Positions 1 through 11,851 of a stretch of 64,000 nt of DNA are shown piece after piece. The stretch lies in assembly GCA_963555705.1 (NCBI GenBank), contig OY743182.1, positions 51,712,592 to 51,776,591 on the forward strand. Reading direction: 5' to 3'. Position 1 is the stretch's first letter; each line of letters begins with the position of its first letter. The position numbers and the translations under genes were made by a program. This DNA comes from Ligustrum vulgare (Eukaryota > Streptophyta > Magnoliopsida > Lamiales > Oleaceae). A model generated the notes under the pieces. The model was not told the origin of the DNA. It saw only the letters and a program-made list of their open reading frames with translations, and did no database searches.

Positions 1-1950
1 TACTTCAAATCTATTCATAACGAGGTCTAAGTCGTTACTTTGTACACATAAGGAGTTTAACGTCGATCTAGACGAAAAAAGGTAGTAACGAGCTTGAAAT
101 CATTACTGTGTACACATAACGAGTTCAATGTTGTTATAGTTATTGCTTCAGATCTATTCATAACGAGGTAGAAGTCATAACTTTGTACACATAACGAGGT
201 TTATGTCGTCACAACATTTTTCAATAATGCCATCGTCGTCCATAAATCCGAACTGTCAACAAACTCGCACAAATTTTGTCATAACAATGTTTAAGTCGTT
301 ATAACGACTTCAAAGTCGTGATCAATGGTAAATCATTCCAATTTTATAATAACAATTTTAAGATCGTTGGAGTTGAAAATAAAACCAAAACGATATATAT
401 ATGTCATTTCATTTGACATATAACGAGTTAAATATTGTTCGAATTCAGCATCAGAAAAAAACATAACGACATCCATGTAGTTTCTGTAAAAAAATAACGA
501 CATCGAAATCGTTATAGTTGAAATGTTAACTAAAACGATATTTACATCTTTTCTTTGTAAAAGTAACGACATTAAAATCATTTTGTCAAAAATCGACTAA
601 CAATCATAATGTCTTCCATATTGTTATAGTGTAAAATTAACGAACTACATCTCGTTCCAGTATAAATTATAACTATAACGGCTTATATATCGTTTCTTCA
701 TACGGAACACGACTTGTGTATCGTTATGGATGAAATCGATAATTCGATCGTTCTTTACCATCCGAAATGCCCCTGATATACGTAATTTAACAAAAATAGG
801 TCATAAAAGGTGATACAAACACTTTGTAAATCGACATGATTAGAAAGATATGATCATTTCTCCCTAGTGTAGAAGTTCCAAGGTAATAGTTAACAAAAGG
901 AACTTCATCTTATATTGATCATGTCTTTCTAATCATGTCGATTTACAAAGTGTTTAAATAACCTCATATGACCCATTTTTGTTAGATTATATCTATTGGA
1001 GGTATTTCAGATGGCAAAGAACGATCGGATCGACGATCAGAGCCATAACGATATACATATCGTGTTGCAATTGAAGAAACAATATAGACGACGTTATAGT
1101 AATAATTTATACTAAAATGAGATAGAGTTCGCCAAACTCACGAAAGAACGACATTTAACTAGTTATAATAATTATTCGGCTATGAACAAAAAGATTCTAA
1201 TATGTTTTTTTATCGAAGAAACGACTTTGACGTTGTTTTGATAATATAGTACACTAGAACGAGCTTAATGTCGTCAAATTTGTAAAGAAGCAACATAATT
1301 ATCATCACGTGACTTTCTGAGCCTGAAACATAACGATCCCAAACTCGTTCTACTGAAACAACAACAAGCTCCAAATAGTTTTAGGCTATTTTTCACGCAA
1401 ATGAACTCAATGTTGTTACGATTACAATGGAACGATCTTCCAAACGATAACGGATTTGAAGTCGTTACAACGACTTAAACATCGTTTTTGAAAATGAGCT
1501 CAATCGTTGGGAATCTTGGACGATGAGGGTACATCTGTAAATATATGTAATGACATTTAAGTTGTTATTTTTATAAAGTAAAGATTTCAATGTCGTTATA
1601 AACAACAATGGAGCAGTACGATATTTTCAACTGTAACGACATTAATATCGTTACGAACGACTTCGAAGCAGTAACTATAACGGCATTGAACTCGTTACTT
1701 GTACACAATAACGTGTTCTACCTCATTATGGACAGATATGAAGCAGTAAGGTCTTATCAAAATGAACGATGTTGAACATGTTATGTTTACAAAGTAACGA
1801 TTTATACCTCGTTGCTACTTTTTTTAGACCTTGTTATGTTTAGACTAAAACGATTACAATCTCGTTACTATCTTTTTTAGACAAGAATGTCATTAAAATC
1901 GTCATGTTTTGCAACGTAACGAATTTTACCCTGTTATAGTTTAAAATCAA
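1..1950. mobile_element. Foldback-like long palindrome of degenerate AACGA/TCGTT repeats
   Basis: The stretch is built from short degenerate units in which AACGA and TCGTT recur every 15-30 bases in both orientations. Around position 887 it is palindromic: bases about 745-873 match the reverse complement of about 900-1030, including an almost unbroken block (TTTACAAAGTGT near 943 against ACACTTTGTAAA near 819). Similarity continues outward more weakly, for example CGTTTCTTC near 694 against its partner near 1070. Long inverted repeats made of subrepeats are known from foldback elements, including the FARE group related to MULEs. No coding sequence is visible. The left end lies outside the window and no target duplication was found. 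Confidence 0.55.
745..1030. repeat. Inverted repeat core of the foldback-like element
   Basis: Two arms of about 130 bases (745-873 and 900-1030) are reverse complements at roughly 80 percent by eye and are separated by a spacer of about 25 bases. The inner part of each arm carries the same AATCGACATGATTAGAAAGA core. Transcribed RNA would form a long hairpin. Confidence 0.75.
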
Positions 1951-4900
1951 ATGAATAACAACTTGCTAAAAATCAATCATTCTCATTCCAACAAAAAATG
2001 ATAATTCATGCATACATCCACATCCAAAATGCAATGTTTATTGTCTGCACAACTAACCTAAAAAATTCAACCTCCAACTATGCGAACATGGTTTCTAATA
2101 CAAACCAAACAGATAAACAACTACACAAAAAGATTCATGACTAATCAAACAAAATTCAAATTCATCACTACACACTAAGGCTCGAGATTTCATGTCAATA
2201 ACTCCGAAGTCAATCTCTTTCTCCACATTGGTACGCATTTCGAGAGATTGCATTTGCTTCCATAATTCCTTGGAGAAATTCAATGTACTTCAAGGTCTTA
2301 TCAAGTGGAACAATGTTGAACTCTCAAGCAAATCATTCAGTGACTCGACATTGTCCATAACTGCAATTCAACATAACTTTCTTAAGAGAATGAGAAAAGC
2401 TCTAACTGCTAACTAAAAACAAATGTAAAGGAACATGCTCTTAGATTCATGATAAAGACATCAATATGACCAAAACATATATATTACTTCAATTAATACA
2501 AATATGAATTACAAGGACTTATCAATTCCGCTTTTATATTAAAAATCAAACAAATGAATGACAATAACAGATTCATGATAATAGCATCAATATGTCCAAA
2601 ATGACTTCGAACTCATTACGCGCACAATGAACAACATAAAACAAAAATTACATCAATAGGAATAGATTCAGCTATTGCTCGAAGAAAATGTTTAAGAATT
2701 GTTCAAATTCAACCTTACATTCTCTTCTTCTCCAAATGCCCAATATCAATGTTGCAAAATGGATTTTCAACCTTCAATAACTCAAGGGAATGACAATGTC
2801 CGTTTGGATAAAATGAAGTGCAGTCATCATTCATGGAGAAGGAATAACAGGAACTGATTTTGTACAAGTGGGAAGAGTAGGCAGAAGAAGGGAGAGCAGA
2901 AATGTTCAGTTATTTTTAGGAGAAGAAGAATCAACTAATGGAGAAGAAGAAGGATGACATAGGCATTACAATTATATTTTGTTTGGCTACATAGTTTTTG
3001 ATAACTCAAGGACATTTTTGTCATTGTATAGGTCATTTTCTCTTCTTTTTTATTTTATTTTTATTTTTATTTTTAAAGATAGGGTTATTAAACTAAAAAA
3101 CATTGAAATGTGTTTTCTTAAATGAATGTTTTGTTTGACTGGGTGTTTTAAACAAAGTGACCATATTTATATTTTATATTGATAACTGAAATTTTAAGGA
3201 TAGAGGTTTAAGTAATGGAATTGATTACATATATGATGGAATGCACGCGTGATGATAAGTCAGGGGAACAATTTGTGTGCTGTTCGGTGATAGTTTTGGC
3301 ATCGTCAACATAAAAGAGATAATAATTACAATAATATTTTTTTGTACATAATATTTTTTTCAACTTCTCACAGCGTCTCTTATTTTTATTTTTTGCTTTT
3401 ACTAAGATGTTTATAGCTTGCAGTGAAATTCCATGAGAAAGTATTACATATAATTGTTCATGAAATAATTCATGTTCACTAAGAAATATTCTAACAGTAA
3501 GCAAAGTTTTCCTTGAGACTTATTAATGGTCATATTCTAAGTTTAGACGGATTTAAAATTATTCATCTTGAATTTGAAAGAATATCCTTCATCATTTGTT
3601 GTAGTTAATAGGATGCATAAAATAAAATAAAAAATGTTTTCTCCAAACATTTTTCTGCATGGATGATGTCTCTTGAAATTACGATAAATCGTTCTTATTT
3701 CATTGCAAAGATCATTGGATGCGTTTAGATTCCTTAAAAGCATTATTGGACAATTTCTTTTCAATATTAACTTGCCATGGGATACCATTTGGCAACATTA
3801 TGCTTAGGAACTCCTCTTGATAATATTGGTTTGTATTATCTATTACTTCATTAAAACTAGAGGGGGACAAAAAAAATAGGAATTGAGCTGAATAAATCGA
3901 AACTGATCTGAAAACTCGAAATCGTTCGATGATGGTTAAAAAAAAAATTGAACAGTTCTCAAAATCAAAATTGAAAATAAAAAACAAAACCAATTAGACA
4001 TATTTTATTGTATTTTCCTTGAATTTTTATTTTTACCAATATGTTGAACTATTCATGTTATGGATTCTTGTTAAATCTTTTATTGTCATAAACTTCTAGA
4101 AATTAAGAAGATCTAGTATTTACTTCTCCATTAGGGATGCCCCAGCCGTTCCCCAAATACTCGGGTCAACAGGCTTGTCCTCTGCCTTGTGAACCCGTCA
4201 AATATGTTTTTTATTTTTCCCAATTGAAGGAAAAGAAAAAATAAAAAAGTAAAGAAAAATAATTTAAAAATCGAACCAAAATTGAAATGTTCAATTCTTG
4301 GGTTGAATGGAATCAAACTGAAAGTTTCGATTAGTTTCGATTCCTTCAATAATCTAACTGAGCAGATAAATGCTCATGCCTATTTGAAGTTGACAAAAAC
4401 TCCACTTTCTCCAAGAAAAACTTACTTAATTTGCCATTGAGGTAGTCAGCATACTCATTTTTTTTGTTAAAATAATTTCATTTTTGTATCATATAATAAT
4501 ATTAAATTATATTATAACATTGCAAATTGTTAGATAATAAATTAATAAGCTATTAATTAATAAGAATGACCTTGGGTAAGACTCTAGGATATTGATTTTC
4601 ATTAATGTATATTGATTTAATATGGAAATCAATCAAACGGTACTATAAAATGTCATGTAAACATTAATTCAAAAATTAATTTACATTAGTGTAATGTAAA
4701 GTATTTATATTAGTAATTGTATTTATGAACATGTGAATTAAAATTTATAAAATATTTTTTCTCGTAGCCCGTGAAAATAAAAGTTACAAATTAATGAAAT
4801 TGTAACATTTTGAATTGAGGATCATGTGGTTATTATATTCATAATATATAGATTGTAAACAGTGAAATTTGGGTAAAGAATCCAATTCTAAATTTTTTTA

Positions 4901-6046
4901 AGCATTACATTATTATTTTATAGTTATAATAAAAATTATAACATAATTTTTATCATAATTATAACATAATTTTTATCAGCTTTTATTTTGTTCACAATGC
5001 TGCTATTCCGATCAATGATGTAATGAGACTTAATTATAGAGAAATTTTATCAGAAATTTTTTTACTTATTTATATTTGCTTATTTTTGTTTAAACATCTC
5101 TTTTCATAAAATTATTCTGATCTTTTAATGTTTTGAATCTTACAAATAAGTATTTGTGTTCAGTCATACAAATTCAATGTAAAATTTTAGTTAAAAATTA
5201 TATCGAAATTGTATTACACATCTAATACTAAATAAATCTTATCCTATAAGTTTTTTTATAAATAATCTTATTATTTTAGTTATTTAGTACATCTAAAAAT
5301 TCGAGCTCCTTTGTATTGCGTTTAGTTAAATTAATGAGTATTTTTTTATAGAAAGTTACATTTAATATATAAATAATTTTTTATAATGATTGTGATATTT
5401 TATTGGTCTTAATCTTATGGATGAATAAATTTGTTCAGTCATACAAATTCAATGTCAAATTTTCATTTACATTTATATCAAATATTTAATCAAGTTGTAT
5501 TAAATTTTGTTATAAATAATTCTACTTTTAAGTTCTTTGTTTTATATACATAATAACGTTCTTTTCTATATTAGATTATTTATCCAAATAATTTTATTTA
5601 CAATTACATTTAATTATTATTTAATTTTTTATTCCAAAAAATCTCATATCACATTTTTTAATAGTAACGGTTAACAAATTTATTTATATTATTTTGAAAT
5701 GATATAGTTATTAATCGTTTTTTGTCCTAACTGTTAAAGTCTAGATTTTGAAAAATAATTAATTTTTCCATGATATTAATTGTTATATTTTAATTCAATA
5801 TTTATGATTCTTAAATTTCTACAACAATAAGTAAATTGCTGAGAATTAAGATGATCAATGTTATATTATAACTTCTATAAAAAAAAAAAAATTACGTTGT
5901 TTAAATATTGAAAACCTATAATACCATAAATTTTATGCATCATTTTCAATCTCACAATTTTAGTTTTTTTTCTTTTTTTATAATTATCGAATTGGTTTCT
6001 TAGACGTGTTGTTTTCCATTGTCAATGGCCAAAATAGTGAGTCTTA
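1951..6046. other. No gene seen; AT-rich intergenic DNA
   Basis: Short open frames here are AT-rich and resemble no family I know. Bases 3850-4000 and 4130-4370 (TAGGGATGCC...GATTAGTTTCGATTCCTTC) look like decayed small hAT-type MITE sequence, judged only from the terminal style. The remainder shows nothing beyond AT-rich low-complexity DNA. Confidence 0.5.
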
Positions 6047-6905
6047 GGTGGCGTTCTGTTTGTATTTTATTTTTTATTTTCATTTTCGAAAATGTTTTGT
6101 TTTTCCTGTTTTTATTTTTGTTTTCAAATTTGCTGAAGACGCGTTTGATTTGTCATTTTTGAAAACTGTTTTTGAAAATGAAAAGCTGAAAAATACGTTC
6201 TATTTAAAATTTTGCAGAATACTACTTAAACTATTTTTAATTAATTTGCTTGCAGAATACTACTGGCTCAAACTCAGATTTCTTTTCACAATACACTGAA
6301 AACATGGTTACATGCAACACACTAATGTGAGCATTAAGAGTCTATATTAACACAGCTTGGTCAGGTTCATAATTTGAGGAAGCTCTAATTCTATTAAAAT
6401 CCAGAAAATGTAAGCTCTTCCAAAGCCACCAGAGTCCATTTATCAATGCATTTTTTGAAATATAACTTCAAAAATTCTCACTTAATTTTTTTTTTGTAAT
6501 GTTGATATTGAATTCAATAAAACTTTATTTAAACTTAGTTCCAAGTTAGAATAATTCTCCCCAAAAAAATCTTTATTTAGGCTTAGTTCCAAGTTAGGAT
6601 AATTTAAAAAAAATAAAATAAAAATAAATAAAAATAAAAACTTTATATTAAGCTTAGTTCCAAGTTAGGATAATTCTTATAAAAAAAAAATCCCAAAATG
6701 CGTTTTCCGTGTTTTGAACATTTTTTGTTGGAATGCACACAAAATGCCCAAAACGAGGTTTTGGGCGTTTTGCGTTTTATGTACAAATTTTTTTATTTTT
6801 TTATTTTCCAAAATGCGTTATCGAAAATAGTAAAGACAACGCATTTTTAGTGTTTTCGAAAATAAAAACATAAAACGTCCTCAAAATAGTAAAGAGAACA
6901 GGGCC
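6047..6905. mobile_element. Non-autonomous PIF/Harbinger-like element, 859 bp, TSD TTA
   Basis: The ends are inverted and similar (GGTGGCGTTCTGTTTGTATT on the left, GGCCCTGTTCTCTTTACTATT as reverse complement on the right). They are flanked by a TTA direct repeat at 6044-6046 and 6906-6908, the three-base duplication expected of PIF/Harbinger elements. There is no transposase. Inside, a unit of about 30 bases centred on CTTAGTTCCAAGTTAGGATA occurs three times (about 6530, 6577 and 6650), separated by A-rich spacers. Confidence 0.65.
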
Positions 6906-6961
6906 TTATCTTTTATACGAACGATCTATATTATTAATTTTTTCATCTATTGTTTAATTGA

Positions 6962-8961
6962 TCAGAGTACATGGACATTGGAGATCCTACATTTACGTGT
7001 TCATTTTACAAGACAAATTTTTGGTTCAAGTAGAGAGTCTATAAGCGTTATAAAACATGTCGTAATCCGAAATTCTCACTTTGTTGTAGGGGTGAACACG
7101 GCTTGGTTTGGGCGGTTTGTAGTAATATTTCAAACCAAATCATCTAAAATGGTTCGAAATTTTTCCAAAGCAAATCAAACTATTTCATTTTCTAAACAAA
7201 ACCGAAGCAAACCATTCTTTTTGCGGTTTGGTGCTGTTTGAAACCGCAGATTATCAACGAATGAATTAGTATATCCCAAAGTAAGCTCAAAGACACATAT
7301 TCTTCTAAAATTTAGAGTTGAAACTAGTTCAATAATAGTGTTCAATTTCTAATTGAATGCTTTATTGTGAATCAATTAATGTTGATAAACAAACTAATTA
7401 TATAGAAGCAAACATTTAAATCTTTCTTAAATAAACTTTAGTTAGTTCTTACATTAAAAATCTTTTTTTAAGAAAATATCTTGGATGATAATTATGAAAT
7501 GTAGGAGCAATAATTATTTCCAAATGGTTGTGGATTTGAACAAATTAATTTTTGACATCTTAATTTTGATTTGTTGACAATAAAAAGTATGCTGCATTTT
7601 TTTTTAAAAATTGAACGTTTTCCCTTATTTTTATTTTTTAAAATTTGGCGGATTGGCTATTTGAAATCGCGGTTTTGACAATTGAAATCTAAACCAAACC
7701 GTTTAAACCGATTTGGATTTTTTTCAAACCAAACCATTTCTTGTGGTTTAGTTCAGTTTCGCAATTTATTTGTTCACCTCTACTTTGTTGTATGCAAGGG
7801 AAAGTGAAAATTTCTCTTATGGAAGGTCAACATCTTATTTTGAAAGATTTGTTATATGATAGGGACGACAGGATTAAAAATTTCATTGAGAACATTCAGA
7901 CATATAATATGATGTTTTCGTTAACTTCCATGGGGGAATAGATAATGGGTTGAATGATGGTAGAGGGCATCCAGTCTTCAGATTACACAATCGAAATTGC
8001 CATAAGATTGTGAATCTATTGCCTGATGATGGTTCAGCTCCACAATTTGCTCAGCTTTACATTATTGACAATGTGAATGAGGTTGAAAGCAGAAAAAGGG
8101 TCGTGGTATACGTATTATGTATTTATTGCTTATATATTTATATTTTTTATGGATAATTTTGTCGTCATAGTCTAAAATTTAATTCATGTCATTTAATGTC
8201 CCCCGGTAGGAGTGAATCATACGATTCAATGTTGCATGATTGTATAGTTTCTGATTTGAAAAATATGCTAGACAAATACAACAAATTGATAAGACAATTT
8301 AGGTCAGTTAGAGAAAAGATGATTGAGGAAAACACTTCAAATGTAACACTTATACTTATTGGTCAGTGGGCGACCGATGATAGGCTATATGATTTGCTTG
8401 TTGTCGATGAAATTGCAGGATTGATTGTCGGTGGTTTTTGATACACAACCTGGACACGGGATATCATTATTGCGCCACGTGATGGACCTTTGCAGCCCAT
8501 TAGCGAAGTGCATCCTCTTTATTTGCCTTTGCAGTTTCCATTGCTCTTTTTGAGAAATATTTATCATACACATGGATTGTGCAATGGAACAAGATTGATA
8601 GTTACAAAACTTGACGACCATGTTCTAGATGGTCAAATTCTTTCTGGCAGCAATGCAGACATGAGTTCTTTATTCCAAGGACATCATTGAGCCCTTCTGA
8701 TTCTAGGATACCTATTAGATTTCAAAGAAGACAATTTCCATTTATGGTGTCTTATGCTATGACTATCAATAATAGTCAGGGACAATCACTCTCGCATGTG
8801 GGACTTCTTCTTAAACAGCTGGTGTTTACACATGGACAACTTTATATTGCAATTTCTAGGATGACAAATCATTCCGGATTATGTTGATGTGTGATAAGAA
8901 TGGAAGACCAAAAAAATCAACAAACAATATTGTATACGAAGAAGTATTTCAAAATTTGTAG
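6962..8961 (+). pseudogene. Helitron RepHel pseudogene, internally deleted
   Basis: Several in-order Helitron signatures are visible. A zinc-finger-like start (MDIGDPTFTC near 6970) leads to NPKFSLCCMQGKV, split by a MITE at 7087-7782. Then come HRIVNLLP-type and AQLYIID blocks (about 7990-8075) and the Helitron-like N domain (YDSMLHDCIVSDLKNMLD to ISEVHPLYLPLQFPLLF, 8215-8550). After that the frame jumps directly to the PIF1 helicase C-terminus (GLCNGTRLIV near 8575, [17 protein letters not shown] near 8757-8805, TNNIVYEEVFQNL ending at the native stop 8959-8961). The rolling-circle nickase and most helicase motifs are missing, and there are in-frame stops and shifts near 7036, 7939, 8439 and 8688. 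No 3' CTRR hairpin was identified before the gypsy fragment begins. Confidence 0.88.
7079..7790. mobile_element. hAT-type MITE, 696 bp, with 8-bp TSD, inside the Helitron
   Basis: The element runs 7087-7782 and begins TAGGGGTGAACA and ends TGTTCACCTCTA, a 12-base terminal inverted repeat with one mismatch. It is flanked by the exact 8-base duplication CTTTGTTG at 7079-7086 and 7783-7790. Eight-base duplications and TAGGGGTG ends are typical of hAT MITEs. Removing the element and one duplication restores the Helitron reading frame across NPKFSLCCMQGKV, which confirms the insertion. The interior is rich in AAACCAAACC and GGTTTGG motifs that give further internal inverted repeats. Confidence 0.9.
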
Positions 8962-9129
8962 TTATATGAAACCAATAAATGGTGATATTATCTCTTATTT
9001 GTGAAATTTATTTATTTTATCTAAAGGATTCATCTAATTTCAAAAGGGAGGTTTGAGGTACCAAAGGAAAAGGAGGAAAATACTAGCAAACTCACACCTA
9101 AGGGGGATTCTCAACCATCTAGGAGTAGA

Positions 9130-11033
9130 GACATTCAAGGGATAGAAGTAAATGAAGAGAAAGTCAAAACTATTAAAGAATAGCCAAAGCCTAAAGCATA
9201 ACTGAGGTTAGAAGTTTTCATGGTTTGGCTACTTTTTATAGGCGCTTTATTAAGGATTTTAGCACAACTTCCACACCACTCACGAAAATTGTCAGAAAAA
9301 GTGTATGTTTTAAATGGGGTGTAGAACAAGAGCATGCATTTGAAACTATCAAAAACATATTGTGTAGGGCACTGGTTTTATCACTTCCTAACTTTGACAA
9401 AGCTTTTAAGATAGAGTGTGATGTCTCAGGGCCAGGTATTAGAGCTGTTTTAATGCAGGATCGAAGGCCAATAGCCTATTTTAGTGAAAAGCTAAAAGGG
9501 CTGCCCTTAATTACTCTACATATGACAAGGAGTTGTACTCACTTGTGCGAGTATTTAAGACATGGCAACACTACCTATGGCCATGGGAATTCGTGATTCA
9601 CACCGATTATGAGTCCTAGAAGCACTTGAGAGGTCAGGATAAGTTGAGTAAGAGACATGCAAGATGGTGGAATTCATTGAAACATTCCCATACGTCGTCT
9701 GGTATAAACAAGGTAAGGAAAATGTTGTAGCGAATACTTTGTCTCGAAGGTATGTACTTTTGACTTCCTTAAGTGCCAAATTGCTTGGTTTTGAATACAT
9801 TAAGGACATGTATGCTAGTGACTCAGATTTTCCTATTATATAAGATGATTCATGTGGTAAGGGAGCTTTGGATAGGTTCTTTAAGTATGACGATTATTTA
9901 TTCCGGGAAAATAAATTGTGTATCCCTAAGTATTCAAAGAGGGAGTTACATATGAGGAAGACCCATAGTGGAGGTTTGATAGGACATTTTGGGATTAAAA
10001 AGACCTTAGAGATACTAAGTGAGTATTTTTATTGGCCTAAGATGAAAATTGATGTGGATCGGGTTTGTAGTAGATGCGTCACTTGTAAGAAGGCTAAGTC
10101 TAAGGTCATGCTCCATGGATTATACACACATTTGCCTGTTCCTAGTGAACCTTAGGTTGATATTTCTATGGATTTCGTTTTGGGTTTGCCTAGGACTAAG
10201 AAGGGGAGATATTCGATATTTGTGGTGGTAGATAGATTTAGTAAGATGGCACATTTTATACCATGCCACAAAACTGATGATGCCACCAACATAGTGGACC
10301 TTTTCTTTAAGGAGGTAGTGCGTTTACATGGGTTTCCTAAAAGCATTGTCTCCGATAGGGATGTCAAGTTCCTTAGTCATTTTCGGAGAGTTTTATAGAA
10401 CAAACTAGACACTAAACTACTCTTCTCTACCACTTATCACCCCCAAACAGATGGACAAATCAAGGTAGTTAATAAGACCATAATTCAATTATTGCGGACT
10501 ATAATCAACAAGAATCTAAAAAGTTTGGAAAAGTGTCTACCATTTATTGAATTTGCATTTAATAGGGATGCACATTCTACTACTTATTGTTCACCCTTTG
10601 AAATTATTTGTTGTTTTAATCCACTAACACCATTGGATTTGATTTCTTTACCTATTAATGAATGTGATAGTTTAGATGGAAGGAAGAAGTTAGACTTGGT
10701 TAAGTCACTCCATGAAAAGGTGAGGTTGGAGATTGAAAAGACAAATGAACACTATGCATCACAGGCCAACTAAGGAAGGAAAAATGTCATCTTTGAGCCC
10801 GGTGATTGGGTTTGGGTCCATTTGAGGAAGGCACGATTTCTAGAGCAACGCAAGTCAAAGTTGCAACCACGAGGGGATGGACCATTCCAAGTGCTTGAAA
10901 GGATCAACAACAACGCATATAAGTTGGATCTTCCTGTTGAGTATTATGTTTCAACTACATTTAATATGTCTAATCTTTCTCTGTTTGATGCAGGTGCAAA
11001 TTTGAGGTCGAGTCCTTTCGAAGAGGGAGGGGA
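9130..11033 (+). pseudogene. Ty3/gypsy pol fragment: RT tail, RNase H, integrase
   Basis: Recognisable blocks in order: RT thumb and connection (VATFYRRFIKDFSTT near 9225-9265), RNase H start (ECDVSGPGI near 9415, altered from the usual DASG), the HHCC zinc domain of integrase (HSGGLIGHFG, then CSRCVTCKKAK, about 9963-10098), and the integrase core with Asp in VDISMDF (near 10160) and Asp in IVSDRDVKF (near 10350). The third catalytic position, Glu in the usual GQTEVVN motif, is Lys here (GQIKVVN near 10455). Stops or shifts occur near 9180, 9594, 9842, 10155, 10398 and 10773. The C-terminal tail reads on past 10822 into the LTR. It is non-functional. Confidence 0.9.
11021..11033 (+). other. 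Polypurine tract of the gypsy element
   Basis: A pure purine run (AAGAGGGAGGGGA) directly precedes the TGATG start of the 3' LTR, as expected for the plus-strand primer. Confidence 0.7.
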
Positions 11034-11851
11034 TGATGTGATCCAGATCGCAGATACAAGTCCATGCAAAGATCCATTGACAGTCGAAGGAGGACCGAAT
11101 GACTTGATTGCGAAAGAAGAAGGTCAAAGAAGTAATGGGCAAACTTTTACAAGAAACAATGAACAAAACAATATTCTTGGCTGGAAAAGAAGCAAGTTTC
11201 ATGTTGGAGTCGAGCCGAGAAGACCAATGGATCAACATCATTCAAACAGCCGAAGAAGAATGTGATGAGACCAATTTATGGCCGTAAAACTTGATTAGTC
11301 ACGGTCGAAACTGTCTCTCAGATGAAAATAGGAGTTCTGGGGAGAAATGACTTACGACCGTAAATCTATCTCTCACGGTCGTAACTCTTAACTCGCAAGC
11401 AACTTACGGTATTAAGCTGACTTGTTACAGCCGTAACTTTATCGTAAGAAAATTTCTTTTTTATTATTTTTATTTTCTTTCCATATTTGAACAAATTACG
11501 TTCCTTATTGTTTTAGGGCTCTTAAGTCCCCTTTTTAACCCTATTTAAATGGTTGTAATCTTCATTATTGGGGAGACCATTTTGAGATATTATTGTGAGG
11601 CCTTATTGCTTTTCAAAAATAATTCTTCATTGAATAAAATCCAAATTTGTGAGTTCAACCTTGTGAGTTCAAACAATTGGGTAAGATTTACAATTTTTGT
11701 GATCAAGAGGTTAACATATTCCATTGATTGTGTTGGTTGCTTGGTTCAATAATTTTGAATCAATCTCTAAACTTTGATCTATTGGATTTCTTGAGTTTGT
11801 TTTCAATCTTTTCTGGGTTACGTGGCTACAATTGCTACGTGGTTTGCATCA
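11034..11851 (+). repeat. 3' LTR of the gypsy element, 818 bp
   Basis: It begins TGATG directly after the polypurine tract and ends CATCA, a five-base inverted terminus around TG...CA. Between about 11277 and 11450 a motif close to TTACGACCGTAA or its half (ACGGTCGTAA, GCCGTAA) recurs at least six times in both orientations. A second LTR for dating is absent from the window. Confidence 0.65.

Larger units (their letters stand above)
9030..11851 (+). mobile_element. Internally deleted Ty3/gypsy retrotransposon with 3' LTR
   Basis: A gypsy remnant in sense orientation: a short gag tail (SRSRD near 9125), then directly the end of reverse transcriptase (GIEVNEEKVK near 9140), RNase H, integrase, a polypurine tract and a 3' LTR. 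No 5' LTR, primer site or aspartic protease is present. The gag-to-RT jump indicates deletion of the zinc knuckle, protease and most of RT. It abuts the Helitron remnant on its left. Confidence 0.9.

Noticed and set aside
6978..7241. Open frame of 87 codons treated as a gene
   Set aside because: It mixes Helitron sequence in the wrong frame with the 5' end of a hAT MITE.
10951..11241. Minus-strand frame of 96 codons in the gypsy LTR
   Set aside because: Antisense to the gypsy pol tail and LTR start; no recognisable protein.
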